From Candidatus Nitrosopelagicus sp. (lineage in GTDB: Archaea; Thermoproteota; Nitrososphaeria; Nitrososphaerales; Nitrosopumilaceae), in assembly GCA_028345295.1 (NCBI GenBank), contig JAOMDA010000004.1, positions 1 to 64,000 of the forward strand: a stretch of 64,000 nucleotides of DNA, written 5' to 3'. The notes below the pieces were generated by a model. The model ran no database searches. It was not told the DNA's origin and saw only the letters and a program-made list of their open reading frames with translations. Position 1 is the first letter of the stretch. Each line of letters begins with the position of its first letter. A program made the translations under genes and the position numbers. Below, one piece after another: positions 43,797 to 51,694 of the stretch.

Positions 43797-44828
43797 ATGA
43801 AAGCCGCAGTAGTAAGTGAGAATTCAACCATAAAAATTCAAACTGTTAGTGATCCAGAACTTGGTCCGAATGATATTTTAGTTAAAATGGCAGTATGTGG
43901 AATTTGTGGGTCAGATGTAGAAAAAGTATTTGGTAAATATGGTCAACCATCTATGAAATTAGGTCATGAACCTGCAGGAACCATTCTTAAAGTTGGGAGT
44001 AAAGTTATAGATTTAACAGTTGGTGATAGAGTATTTACACATCATCACGTTGCTTGTTATTCTGAGGCATGTCATGAATGTAGTCATGGGAATGAAACTA
44101 TGTGTAAAGAATACTATCGTTCTAATCTAAATCCTTGTGGTTTAGCCGATGAGTATGTAGTTCCTGAATGGAACGTAAATCATGGTGGTGTATTAAAAAT
44201 TCCTGACAGTATGTCTTTTGAAGAAGCTGCAATGATTGAACCATTAGCATGCTGTGTTAGAGCATGGGCAAAATTTAATTATCAAAAAAATGACTCCACT
44301 GTAATTTTAGGTGTTGGGTCAACTGGTATTATGCACGCACTACTTGCCAAATCAGTAGGTTTTTCAAAAATATTCTGTTTAGATCTAAATGATTTTAGAT
44401 TAGAATTTGCTAAGAAATTAGGTTTTGAAACAATTCGCTCTGATGACATATCGTTATCAGAAAAAATTTTGAATTCTACTAATGCTAATGGTGTAGATGT
44501 TGTAATTGTTGCAACTGGAAGTTTGGAAGCACTTCGTGATGCCATAAAACTTGTTAGAAAAGGCGGTACAATTGTTATGTTTGGTGTACCAAGTAAAGGT
44601 GCAATCATTGATATTGATATGAGTGTTGTATATTCCAAAGAAATTACTATAACTACTACATATGCAGCATCAGACTTGGATACTAAAAATGCATTAGAAT
44701 TAATAGAATCTGGAAAAATAGATGTTAAGTCTCTCATTACACATAGATATTCTTTGGATGATTCTCAGAAAGCATTTGAGCATGCCAAAACTGGGTACAA
44801 TGCAATGAAAATCATTATTGAAAATTAG
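43797..44828 (+). CDS. Zinc-dependent medium-chain alcohol/polyol dehydrogenase
   Basis: NAD(P)-dependent oxidoreductase of the MDR family, 343 residues. Catalytic zinc ligands C37 (VCGICGSD), H57 and E58 (GHEPAG); structural zinc cysteines C87, C92, C95 and C103, with the first spacing stretched to CxxxxC instead of the usual CxxC. The coenzyme fold has LGVGSTGIMHALLAK. It lies 31 nt after atpF and 48 nt before the aldolase, so a sugar or threonine-like dehydrogenase role with the aldolase is possible. Confidence 0.85.
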   Translation: MKAAVVSENSTIKIQTVSDPELGPNDILVKMAVCGICGSDVEKVFGKYGQPSMKLGHEPAGTILKVGSKVIDLTVGDRVFTHHHVACYSEACHECSHGNETMCKEYYRSNLNPCGLADEYVVPEWNVNHGGVLKIPDSMSFEEAAMIEPLACCVRAWAKFNYQKNDSTVILGVGSTGIMHALLAKSVGFSKIFCLDLNDFRLEFAKKLGFETIRSDDISLSEKILNSTNANGVDVVIVATGSLEALRDAIKLVRKGGTIVMFGVPSKGAIIDIDMSVVYSKEITITTTYAASDLDTKNALELIESGKIDVKSLITHRYSLDDSQKAFEHAKTGYNAMKIIIEN

Positions 44829-44876
44829 GAAGGCTTAAGAAAGGCATTTTTTTTTCAACTTAAACAGAGAAAGAAA

Positions 44877-45749
44877 ATGGACTGGGGTTTAAAAAATAGA
44901 ATTTCAAAAATAATTAATCCGCTAGATAATCGTGCATTGATGCTAGCTGTAGATCATGGATATTTCCTTGGACCTACTGAAAAACTTGAGAATCCACAAA
45001 AAACAATTAAACCAATTATGAGGTACTGTGATTCATTAATGCTTACTAGAGGTGTTCAGAGAACATCAGTAGATGCAGCATATCCAATTCCTATTGTATT
45101 ACGTGTATCTGGTGGCTCAAGTATAATTGGTGAGGATCTTTCAAACGAGCAAATTATAACAAGTGTCAAGGAAGCAATAAGGCTTAACGCTAGTGCACTT
45201 GCAATGTCAATTTTTGTAGGCTCGAAATATGAACATCAGACAATTGTTAATCTTGGTAGATTAGTTAATGAAGCCGAAGAATATGGTATACCTGTTTTAG
45301 CTGTAACTGCTGTTGGTAAAGATATGGGAAAAGATGCAAGGTATTTGTCATTAGCATGTAGAATTGCTGCAGAGCAAGGAGCACATATAGTTAAGACATA
45401 TTATTGTGAAAACTTTGAAAAAGTTGTTGAATCATGTCCTGTCCCAATAATTATTGCAGGTGGTAAAAAATTACCAGAAAAAGATGCTCTAGCATTAACA
45501 TATAATGCCATAAAAGATGGTGCAACTGGAGTTGATATGGGCCGAAACATATGGCAGTCAGATAATCCAGTACCAATGATTAAAGCTGTTCGTTCTATTG
45601 TTCATGGTACTAATTCGGTTGAACAAGCTTACACACTTTACAATAAGTTATGTAATGAAACAAAAAATAATAAATCAAAAAAACCATTTCAGCCAAATAA
45701 AAATAATAAATCAAAAAAACCATTCCAACAAAACAAGAATAAGAAATAA
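44877..45749 (+). CDS. Class I aldolase of the DeoC/FbaB/LsrF family
   Basis: A Schiff-base aldolase with a TIM barrel. Key blocks are LMLAVDHGYFLGP (about 21-33), the lysine in AHIVKTYYCENF (about 176), and the phosphate-binding GGKKLPEKDAL and DGATGVDMGRNIWQ near the end. Candidates are archaeal fructose-1,6-bisphosphate aldolase, an LsrF-like thiolase, or the aldolase of the archaeal shikimate route (ADH synthase). The C-terminal Lys-rich tail is unusual for the family. Confidence 0.82.
   Translation: MDWGLKNRISKIINPLDNRALMLAVDHGYFLGPTEKLENPQKTIKPIMRYCDSLMLTRGVQRTSVDAAYPIPIVLRVSGGSSIIGEDLSNEQIITSVKEAIRLNASALAMSIFVGSKYEHQTIVNLGRLVNEAEEYGIPVLAVTAVGKDMGKDARYLSLACRIAAEQGAHIVKTYYCENFEKVVESCPVPIIIAGGKKLPEKDALALTYNAIKDGATGVDMGRNIWQSDNPVPMIKAVRSIVHGTNSVEQAYTLYNKLCNETKNNKSKKPFQPNKNNKSKKPFQQNKNKK
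45666..45737 (+). repeat. 36-nt tandem repeat coding a Lys-rich aldolase tail
   Basis: Two direct copies of a 12-codon unit, NNKSKKPFQPNK (45666-45701) and NNKSKKPFQQNK (45702-45737), end the aldolase. The copies differ at a few bases. The tail is highly basic and not part of the TIM barrel. Confidence 0.85.
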
Positions 45750-45757
45750 TTTTATAA

Positions 45758-46171
45758 TTAATTATTGATTTTTGATAAGTGAATATGAACTATTTTCCAG
45801 GTTGGTTTTTTCCAAAGAATAAACGTACCACGGCCTTTAATTGTAATATGTTCACCAGTAAATGCCTTGTTATCTACAAGCATACCTTTTTGCAATAATT
45901 CAAATGCAACTATAGACGTATCAGAAAATATACTGATTTTAGGATTAATTATTTCATAATCATAATCGGAAATACTAACAAATCTTAATTCCTCTAGAGC
46001 TATTGAAGTTTTGTAATCTTTCAAATCATATGGTGGAATATCACTAAAACTTGAAAAAGATGAACCATCCAATTGAATTTCTTTTAGTATGCCTAAATCT
46101 TTTGTTTTACCTGTTTCAAAAAATAACTCTATAGTTTTGATAATTTCTTCTCTATCAGACAACGCGTTCAA
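45758..46171 (-). CDS. NTF2/SnoaL-like protein
   Basis: 137 residues. The N-terminal helix SDREEIIKTIELFFETG and later strands (FVSISDYDYEIINPKISIFSD, split in the text as SISDYDYEI and PKISIFSD, then GRGTFILWKKPTWKIVHIHLS) follow the cone-shaped NTF2 fold used by SnoaL and DUF4440 proteins. Such proteins are enzymes or binding proteins with many ligands. Start is TTG 46171. It faces the aldolase with 8 nt between stops. Confidence 0.65.
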   Translation of the reverse strand: MNALSDREEIIKTIELFFETGKTKDLGILKEIQLDGSSFSSFSDIPPYDLKDYKTSIALEELRFVSISDYDYEIINPKISIFSDTSIVAFELLQKGMLVDNKAFTGEHITIKGRGTFILWKKPTWKIVHIHLSKINN

Positions 46172-46223
46172 TTTTAATCAAAAAAGAATGTTTATTAGTG
46201 GATCCATCAATCAGACAACACTA

Positions 46224-46286
46224 ATGAAAAAAATTAGTTCAAATAGCACTTTAGGTATTCTTTTGCTAGTTGACCTGGTACTGTAA
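46224..46286 (+). CDS. Candidate Ile/Leu/Val leader peptide before ilvB
   Basis: A 20-codon ORF, ATG to TAA, ends 39 nt before ilvB. Its last ten residues are GILLLVDLVL: eight of the ten are Ile, Leu or Val, the end products of the operon behind it. The Leu codons are CTT, TTG, CTA, CTG and CTG, whereas TTA dominates neighbouring genes. That is what a ribosome-stalling leader would look like. A dyad overlaps its stop. Whether it is translated is unknown, and attenuation of this kind is not well established in archaea. Confidence 0.4.
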   Translation: MKKISSNSTLGILLLVDLVL

Positions 46287-46295
46287 TTACAGCCA
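46274..46295. promoter_or_regulatory. Dyad at the stop of the ilv leader ORF
   Basis: The 12-nt palindrome CTGTAATTACAG (46281-46292) is flanked by CTGG and CCAG arms (with a 2-nt bulge on the left). In DNA it could be an operator; in RNA it could fold as an 8-bp hairpin. No T-run follows, so it is not a classic terminator. Confidence 0.4.
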
Positions 46296-46299
46296 GAAA

Positions 46300-46308
46300 T
46301 TTAAAATA
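46300..46308 (+). promoter_or_regulatory. Putative TATA box for ilvB
   Basis: TTTAAAATA lies about 22 nt before TTG 46326, compatible with a leaderless ilvB transcript. If this is the main promoter, the upstream leader ORF would not be on the ilvB message. Confidence 0.4.
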
Positions 46309-46325
46309 ATTAAAATTATGGTGAT

Positions 46326-48035
46326 TTGAAGTTGAATGATAATATGAGTGATAATATGATTGGTGCAAGAGCATTAATGCTATCTTTAGAAAAGGAGGGC
46401 GTTAAAGAAGTTTTTGGCTTACCAGGTGGTGCTAATCTTCCAATGTATGATGAATTATACAAAAGTAACATTCGTCACATATTGGTAAGACATGAACAAG
46501 ATGCTGCACATATGGCAGATGGGTTCGGTAGAGTAAGTAGGAAACCTGGAGTCTGTTTTGCCACTTCTGGTCCTGGAGCAACAAATTTGTTAACAGGTAT
46601 AGCTACAGCACAAGCTGATTCTGCACCAATGGTTGCAGTAACTGGTCAAGTTCCAGTTGCAATGATTGGTAAGGATGCTTTTCAAGAAAGTGATATTATT
46701 GGAATGGCAAATCCAGCAGTAAAATATTCTTATCAACCTCGTACACCAGAAGAAATACCAGAAATTGTAAAACAAGGATTTTACATTGCTGAAACAGGTA
46801 GACCAGGTCCTGTTTTACTTGATATTCCAAAAGATGTTCAACAAAATGAAGGTAAATTCACATTTCCTGACGAAGTTAGAATTCCTGGATATCATCCATG
46901 GACAGATCCAGATATACCAAGTATTGAAAAGGCGATACAATTACTCATGACATCTGAAAAACCAATAATATTAGCAGGTGGGGGTGTAATTATTTCATCT
47001 GCATTTGCTGAATTACAATCAATTGCTGAGATGCTTATGATTCCAGTTGTAACCACTTTCAAAGGTAAAGGTGCTTTTCCTGAAAATCATCCATTATCAT
47101 TGGGCCCTATTGGAATGCATGGACATGCTGAAGCAAATAAGCTTATGACCGAAGCAGATTGTGTGTTAGCTATTGGAACAAGGTTTTCAGACCGTTCAGT
47201 AGGAACATTTGAAGAATTTGAAAGGAATCTAAAGATTATTCATATGGATGTTGATCCTGCAGAAATTGGGAAAAATCAAACAACATCAGTTGCGGTGGTT
47301 GGTGATGTACAGGCATCATTAAGAATTATGGTAAAAATGATTATCAAAAAATCAATGAAAAAATCTGATGATAATCCATGGTCAAAGCATGTAAATGAAG
47401 TTAAAGATTACTGGAGAGAGAATTTGAAATTACATCCAGGTGAAATGGGTGCTGCAAAGATCTTAAGAAAGTTAAGAGAACTTTTACCAAAAGAATCTAT
47501 TGTTACCACTGAGGTTGGTCAACATCAGATGTGGGCGTCACTATTTTATGATGTCATACAACCAGGAACTTTTTTCAGTTCAACTGGTTTGGGTACAATG
47601 GGTTGGGGCTTTCCAGCTGCAATAGGTGCAAAAACTGCACGTCCTGATGTTCCAGTTGTTGACATTGCTGGTGATGGTAGTTTTAACATGACGGAGCATT
47701 CACTTGCTACATCTGTTTTGGAAGATTTACCAGTTATTGTTTTCTTGATTAATAATTATTCATTAGGAATGGTTGCTCAATGGCAAAGAACATTCTATGA
47801 TAGGCGTATGATTGGTATCGATTTAAAGAAATGCCCAGATTATGTTAAACTAGCAGAATCATATGGTGCACAGGGAATACGTGCTCAGTCAATGGATGAA
47901 TTAGAGAAAGCAATAAAATCTGGATTAAATAGTGACGTTGCAACTGTCATTGACATTCCAATAGATCCTGAAGAAGACGTCTTACCATTTGTGGCACCTG
48001 GAACATCATTAAAGGAAATGATTTTACCTTCATAG
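46326..48035 (+). CDS. ilvB: Acetolactate synthase large (catalytic) subunit
   Basis: TPP- and FAD-dependent first common step for Val, Leu and Ile. The active-site Glu is in HEQDAAHMADGFGR (about 57-70), the TPP/Mg motif is GDGSFNMTEHSLATS (about 451-465) ending LINN, and the FAD region ESDIIGMANPAVKYSY is present. At 569 residues it is complete. It starts at TTG 46326; ATG 46341 is a possible later start. First gene of ilvB-ilvN-leuA-leuB. Confidence 0.96.
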   Translation: MKLNDNMSDNMIGARALMLSLEKEGVKEVFGLPGGANLPMYDELYKSNIRHILVRHEQDAAHMADGFGRVSRKPGVCFATSGPGATNLLTGIATAQADSAPMVAVTGQVPVAMIGKDAFQESDIIGMANPAVKYSYQPRTPEEIPEIVKQGFYIAETGRPGPVLLDIPKDVQQNEGKFTFPDEVRIPGYHPWTDPDIPSIEKAIQLLMTSEKPIILAGGGVIISSAFAELQSIAEMLMIPVVTTFKGKGAFPENHPLSLGPIGMHGHAEANKLMTEADCVLAIGTRFSDRSVGTFEEFERNLKIIHMDVDPAEIGKNQTTSVAVVGDVQASLRIMVKMIIKKSMKKSDDNPWSKHVNEVKDYWRENLKLHPGEMGAAKILRKLRELLPKESIVTTEVGQHQMWASLFYDVIQPGTFFSSTGLGTMGWGFPAAIGAKTARPDVPVVDIAGDGSFNMTEHSLATSVLEDLPVIVFLINNYSLGMVAQWQRTFYDRRMIGIDLKKCPDYVKLAESYGAQGIRAQSMDELEKAIKSGLNSDVATVIDIPIDPEEDVLPFVAPGTSLKEMILPS

Positions 48036-48526
48036 TGATCAAAATGTGGGCAATATTATCAATAAAAGTTGAAAATAAACCTGGAATCTTATTCAAGGTC
48101 ACTCATCTATTTCGCTCTAGAAATTTCAATATAGATAGTATATCTGTAGGAGTAACACAAGATCCAAAATTTTCTAGAATGACTATTACTACTATAGGTG
48201 ATGAAAAACAAATTGCACAAATAGTAAAACAACTTGATAAGATGATTGATACGATAGAAGTTCATAGACTAGACGAAAATAATACTGTGTATAGAGAATT
48301 AGCCATGTTTAAGATAAAAGTTAGTAAACCAGAAGATAGTATGGAAATTAACAAATTAGCCAGTGCATATGACGCAAAAATACATGATGCAAAAAAAGAA
48401 TCAATTATGGTAGAAATAACATCAACTCCACATCAGATTGCGGCATTTGAAGAATTAGCAAAAAAATTTGGAATTTTAGAAATTGCACGCACTGGAATCA
48501 CAGCGTTACAAAGGAGTAAGCATTGA
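48035..48526 (+). CDS. ilvN: Acetolactate synthase small (regulatory) subunit
   Basis: ACT-domain subunit that activates IlvB and carries valine feedback. The N-terminal ACT domain begins SIKVENKPGILFKVTHLF with RNFNIDSISVG, and the C-terminal domain ends FGILEIARTGITALQR, as in other 160-residue IlvH/IlvN proteins. GTG 48035 overlaps the last base of the ilvB stop, a coupling junction that keeps subunits in balance. Confidence 0.94.
   Translation: MIKMWAILSIKVENKPGILFKVTHLFRSRNFNIDSISVGVTQDPKFSRMTITTIGDEKQIAQIVKQLDKMIDTIEVHRLDENNTVYRELAMFKIKVSKPEDSMEINKLASAYDAKIHDAKKESIMVEITSTPHQIAAFEELAKKFGILEIARTGITALQRSKH
48511..48516 (+). promoter_or_regulatory. Shine-Dalgarno site for leuA
   Basis: AAGGAG lies 6 nt before TTG 48523, within the last codons of ilvN. 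It supports the TTG start and translation initiation inside the operon. Confidence 0.7.
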
Positions 48527-50037
48527 AAGTTAGAATATTTGACACTACATTGAGAGATGGGGAACAAACTCCAGGTGTTTCATTATCTCCTGAAAAAAAG
48601 TTGAACATTGCCAAAAAATTAGATGCATTAGGAATTGATGCCATAGAAACAGGATTTCCAATAATTTCTGATGGTGAACGTAATGCAGTAAAGATGATTA
48701 CAAGTGAAAATTTACAATCAGAGTTGTGTGGATTAGCAAGAACAAACAAAAAAGATATTGATGCTGCAGTAGACTGTGGTTTAAATTATATTCATACTTT
48801 CATTGCAACATCTGATATTCATCTAGAATACAAATTAAAAATGACACGTGAAGAAGCATTAGAAAAAGCAATTAATGCAGTAGAATATGGAAAATCAAGA
48901 GGTTTACAAGTTGAATTTTCTGCTGAAGATGCAACTAGAACTGATCGAGAATTCTTAAAGAATGTTTTTAGTCAAGTGGCAAAAGCTGGCGCAGATAGAA
49001 TTGACATTCCTGACACTGTAGGATATTCAACTCCACAATATATTGCAGAAATTACTAAAGATGCAATCGATGCAACGAAATTACCAATAAGTGTACACTG
49101 TCATAATGATTTTGGATTGGCTGTAGCAAATGCAATTTCTGGAATACAGGCTGGTGCAGAATGTGCACATGTAACAATTAATGGAATTGGTGAGCGTGCA
49201 GGAAATGCATCATTGGAAGAATTTGTTATGGCTTTAAACAGCTTACAATTTGACCAGAAATGGGAGACCAACATTAACAAAGAATTACTCTATGAAACTT
49301 CTAGATATGTCTCAAAAACTATTGGTATTACTGTTCAACCAAACAAGGCAATAGTAGGAGAAAATGCATTTGGACATGAATCTGGAATTCACACACATGG
49401 CGTATTAAATAATCCGTTAACATACGAGCCTATAAGCCCTGAAATAGTTGGAAGAACTCGTTGGTTACAAGTAGGAAAGCATGCAGGTATACATGGTATG
49501 AACGCAATGTTAAAAGAATATGGTGTTATACCTAATGAAGAACAAACAAAAAAAATTCTTGAGAAAGTCAAAAATATCGGTGATCAGGGTAAACAGGTAA
49601 CGGAAGTTGAATTACTTTCATTAGCAAATGAAGTGATTGGGGAAAACAAATTAAAGAGAATTGTACAGCTTACAGGATTTTCTGTTTCTACTGGTGTAGG
49701 AACAATGCCATATGCATTTGTGAAATTAAATATTGATGGAAAAGAAATGGTTGCCACTGATTATGGGGTGGGACCTGTTGATGCATCATTAAATGCAATT
49801 CAAAAAATTACTGGTCAAATAACTGATGAGGTTAGATTAAAAGAATATAGATTAGATTCCATATCTGGTGGGGCTAATGCACTATGTGAGGTTACAGTGA
49901 AAGTTGAGGATGCACGAGGAAACATTATCTCATCTAAGTCAGTAGGTGAGGATATTGTTACAACTAGTGTTCAAGCAATGGTTGATGGGATTAATAGAAT
50001 TATGTTAAAGAGCTTACTAAAAGAAAAGAAAGTTTAA
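48523..50037 (+). CDS. leuA: 2-isopropylmalate synthase
   Basis: Condenses acetyl-CoA with 2-ketoisovalerate, the entry to leucine. The HMGL-like barrel has [17 protein letters not shown] (about 4-20), [13 protein letters not shown] and [14 protein letters not shown]; the LeuA dimer/allosteric domain lies in the last 130 residues ([19 protein letters not shown]). The start is TTG 48523, overlapping the ilvN stop. A citramalate synthase (isoleucine route) is the main alternative, given the close family relation. Confidence 0.9.
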   Translation: MKVRIFDTTLRDGEQTPGVSLSPEKKLNIAKKLDALGIDAIETGFPIISDGERNAVKMITSENLQSELCGLARTNKKDIDAAVDCGLNYIHTFIATSDIHLEYKLKMTREEALEKAINAVEYGKSRGLQVEFSAEDATRTDREFLKNVFSQVAKAGADRIDIPDTVGYSTPQYIAEITKDAIDATKLPISVHCHNDFGLAVANAISGIQAGAECAHVTINGIGERAGNASLEEFVMALNSLQFDQKWETNINKELLYETSRYVSKTIGITVQPNKAIVGENAFGHESGIHTHGVLNNPLTYEPISPEIVGRTRWLQVGKHAGIHGMNAMLKEYGVIPNEEQTKKILEKVKNIGDQGKQVTEVELLSLANEVIGENKLKRIVQLTGFSVSTGVGTMPYAFVKLNIDGKEMVATDYGVGPVDASLNAIQKITGQITDEVRLKEYRLDSISGGANALCEVTVKVEDARGNIISSKSVGEDIVTTSVQAMVDGINRIMLKSLLKEKKV

Positions 50038-50052
50038 CCACTAGAAATTATC

Positions 50053-50058
50053 AAGGAG
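50053..50058 (+). promoter_or_regulatory. Shine-Dalgarno site for leuB
   Basis: AAGGAG lies 7 nt before ATG 50066 in the 28-nt gap after leuA, matching the site found before leuA. Confidence 0.7.
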
Positions 50059-50065
50059 TATCAAA

Positions 50066-51088
50066 ATGTATAATATATCATTAATCACTGGTGACGGAAT
50101 AGGACCTGAATTATCAGAGTCAGCTATTTCTATACTTGAAACTATACATGACAATTTAGATGTAAAGACAAGAATTAATTCATTGGAAGCTGGTGATGTG
50201 GCATTAGAAAAATACATGAATGCATTACCGGATGAAACTTTTCAATCAATTAAATCGTCAGATGCATGTTTAAAGGCACCAGTTGGAGAGAGTGCAGCAG
50301 ATGTTATTGTAGTTCTTAGGCAAAAACTTGATCTTTATGCAAATATTCGTCCTGCAAAATCGTATCCAAATACACCATCATTACGCGATGATGTAGATTT
50401 AGTCATTGTTAGGGAAAATACTGAGGATCTTTATACTGGTCAAGAATTTACAGTAGATGATGCCGCAGTTGCATTGAGAGTAATTAGTGAAAAGGCTTCA
50501 AAAAGAATTTCTAGGCATGCATTTAATACTGCTATTCAGAGGAATCAGAAAAAACGTGTTACGTGTGTTCACAAGTCAAATGTAATGAAAAAGACAGATG
50601 GTCTATTTGCAAAAAGTTGTGAAACTATTGCAGATGAATTTCCTGATATAAAATTTGATCAGATGTATGTGGATGCATGTGCTATGAATTTAATTAGACA
50701 GCCACAGGAATTTGACGTGATAGTAACCACCAATTTATTTGGGGATATTTTATCCGATGAATCATCTCAAGTTGTTGGTGGATTAGGAATGGCACCTGCT
50801 GCAAATTTAGGAGACGATTTTGGATTATTTGAACCAGTACATGGTGCAGCATTTGATATAGCTGGACAACAAATTGCAAATCCAACGTCATTTATCTTAT
50901 CAATTAAGATGATGTTGGAATGGTTGGGTAACAAAAATAATGATCAAAATTCAATTTCTGTATCACATACATTAGAAAAAACAGTACTAGAAGTAATAGA
51001 ATCTGGGATAACCACCAAAGATGTTGGTGGAAATATGTCAACTAAGGAATTCACTAAAGAAATTACAGACAGATTAGTCAATAATTAA
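50066..51088 (+). CDS. leuB: 3-isopropylmalate dehydrogenase (isocitrate/isopropylmalate family)
   Basis: Oxidative decarboxylation in leucine synthesis. The GDGIGPEL start, substrate loop LDLYANIRPAKSYPN, VIVRENTEDLYTG and metal site NLFGDILSDESSQVVGGLG are all present, with the NAD loop EPVHGAAFDIAGQQIANP. At 340 residues it is full length. Last gene of the ilv-leu unit; leuC and leuD are not in the window. Homoisocitrate or isocitrate dehydrogenase is less likely from context. Confidence 0.92.
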   Translation: MYNISLITGDGIGPELSESAISILETIHDNLDVKTRINSLEAGDVALEKYMNALPDETFQSIKSSDACLKAPVGESAADVIVVLRQKLDLYANIRPAKSYPNTPSLRDDVDLVIVRENTEDLYTGQEFTVDDAAVALRVISEKASKRISRHAFNTAIQRNQKKRVTCVHKSNVMKKTDGLFAKSCETIADEFPDIKFDQMYVDACAMNLIRQPQEFDVIVTTNLFGDILSDESSQVVGGLGMAPAANLGDDFGLFEPVHGAAFDIAGQQIANPTSFILSIKMMLEWLGNKNNDQNSISVSHTLEKTVLEVIESGITTKDVGGNMSTKEFTKEITDRLVNN

Positions 51089-51252
51089 TTATTTCGTCTT
51101 CGTGTATTCCAGCCCTTGACAGACGCATAGCTTCTTTTTAGTGATGCTAAATCACGTCCAATCCAACCTATTTTTGCAGCTCTGCTACGTGTTTCGTAAT
51201 TCATGCTCATATAGAATCGAGGTTTTTTGTGATCATTAAAAGATCTAGTCAT
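51085..51252 (-). CDS. 55-residue highly basic small protein
   Basis: A short ORF with ATG at 51252 and TAA overlapping the leuB stop. It is rich in Arg and Lys with several aromatics: MTRSFNDHKKPRFYMSMNY at the start and KGWNTRRRNN at the end. The middle (SRAAKIGWIGRDLASLKRSY) can form an amphipathic helix. The charge suggests binding to nucleic acid or the ribosome. It fills the 209-nt gap between leuB and the next gene, which supports it being real. No family recognised. Confidence 0.6.
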   Translation of the reverse strand: MTRSFNDHKKPRFYMSMNYETRSRAAKIGWIGRDLASLKRSYASVKGWNTRRRNN

Positions 51253-51297
51253 CAATGATTGTTTTTTTGATTTATTTTTTTGCAGTTACAAGATCTC

Positions 51298-51654
51298 TTA
51301 ATCTTTTGTTTTTTTAATGTCTACTGCTGGTGGATTAAGTGACCAAAAGAAAAGCATTAAGCAAATTGGTATCATGATTAAGATTGCTGCAACTAAAGAT
51401 ATCCAGTAAAACATAGGGTCAAATCCAGGAATAAATGGTCCTGGATATACAGTGTAAAACCATAAAAATCCTATAAATCCTAATAAAATTTTGTTTTTCT
51501 TTAATATTTGTGAGAATCTAAGTTTTCTTTTCTGAATGAAACATTGTTTACATCTAGAATGATCATCGGTCATGCATGAAGTACAACATATTTGTTCACA
51601 AAAGTAGCATTTTCTTTCACCAAATGATGAACCACAAAATTGGCATTGTTTCAT
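51298..51654 (-). CDS. Small membrane protein with an N-terminal Cys-rich zinc domain
   Basis: 118 residues. The first 40 hold CxxC pairs C4/C7, C16/C19, C24/C27 and C35/C38 with H32, a B-box or double zinc-ribbon-like pattern. Two membrane segments follow (KILLGFIGFLWFYTVY and WISLVAAILIMIPICLMLFF), with the extracellular loop between them rich in Pro and Phe. The zinc domain is probably cytoplasmic. No known family assigned; a role as a membrane-bound adaptor is only inference. Confidence 0.65.
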   Translation of the reverse strand: MKQCQFCGSSFGERKCYFCEQICCTSCMTDDHSRCKQCFIQKRKLRFSQILKKNKILLGFIGFLWFYTVYPGPFIPGFDPMFYWISLVAAILIMIPICLMLFFWSLNPPAVDIKKTKD

Positions 51655-51694
51655 ACCATAAATGTGTCTTCATCAGATAAAAAAATTATTAATC

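Noticed and set aside
44282-44737. 151-codon minus-strand ORF inside the zinc alcohol dehydrogenase
   Set aside because: It is the reverse of a well-supported coding region and has no motif.
46089-46286. 65-codon ORF that contains the ilv leader frame
   Set aside because: Its upstream part runs opposite the NTF2-like gene. Only the last 20 codons after ATG 46224 make sense as a leader.
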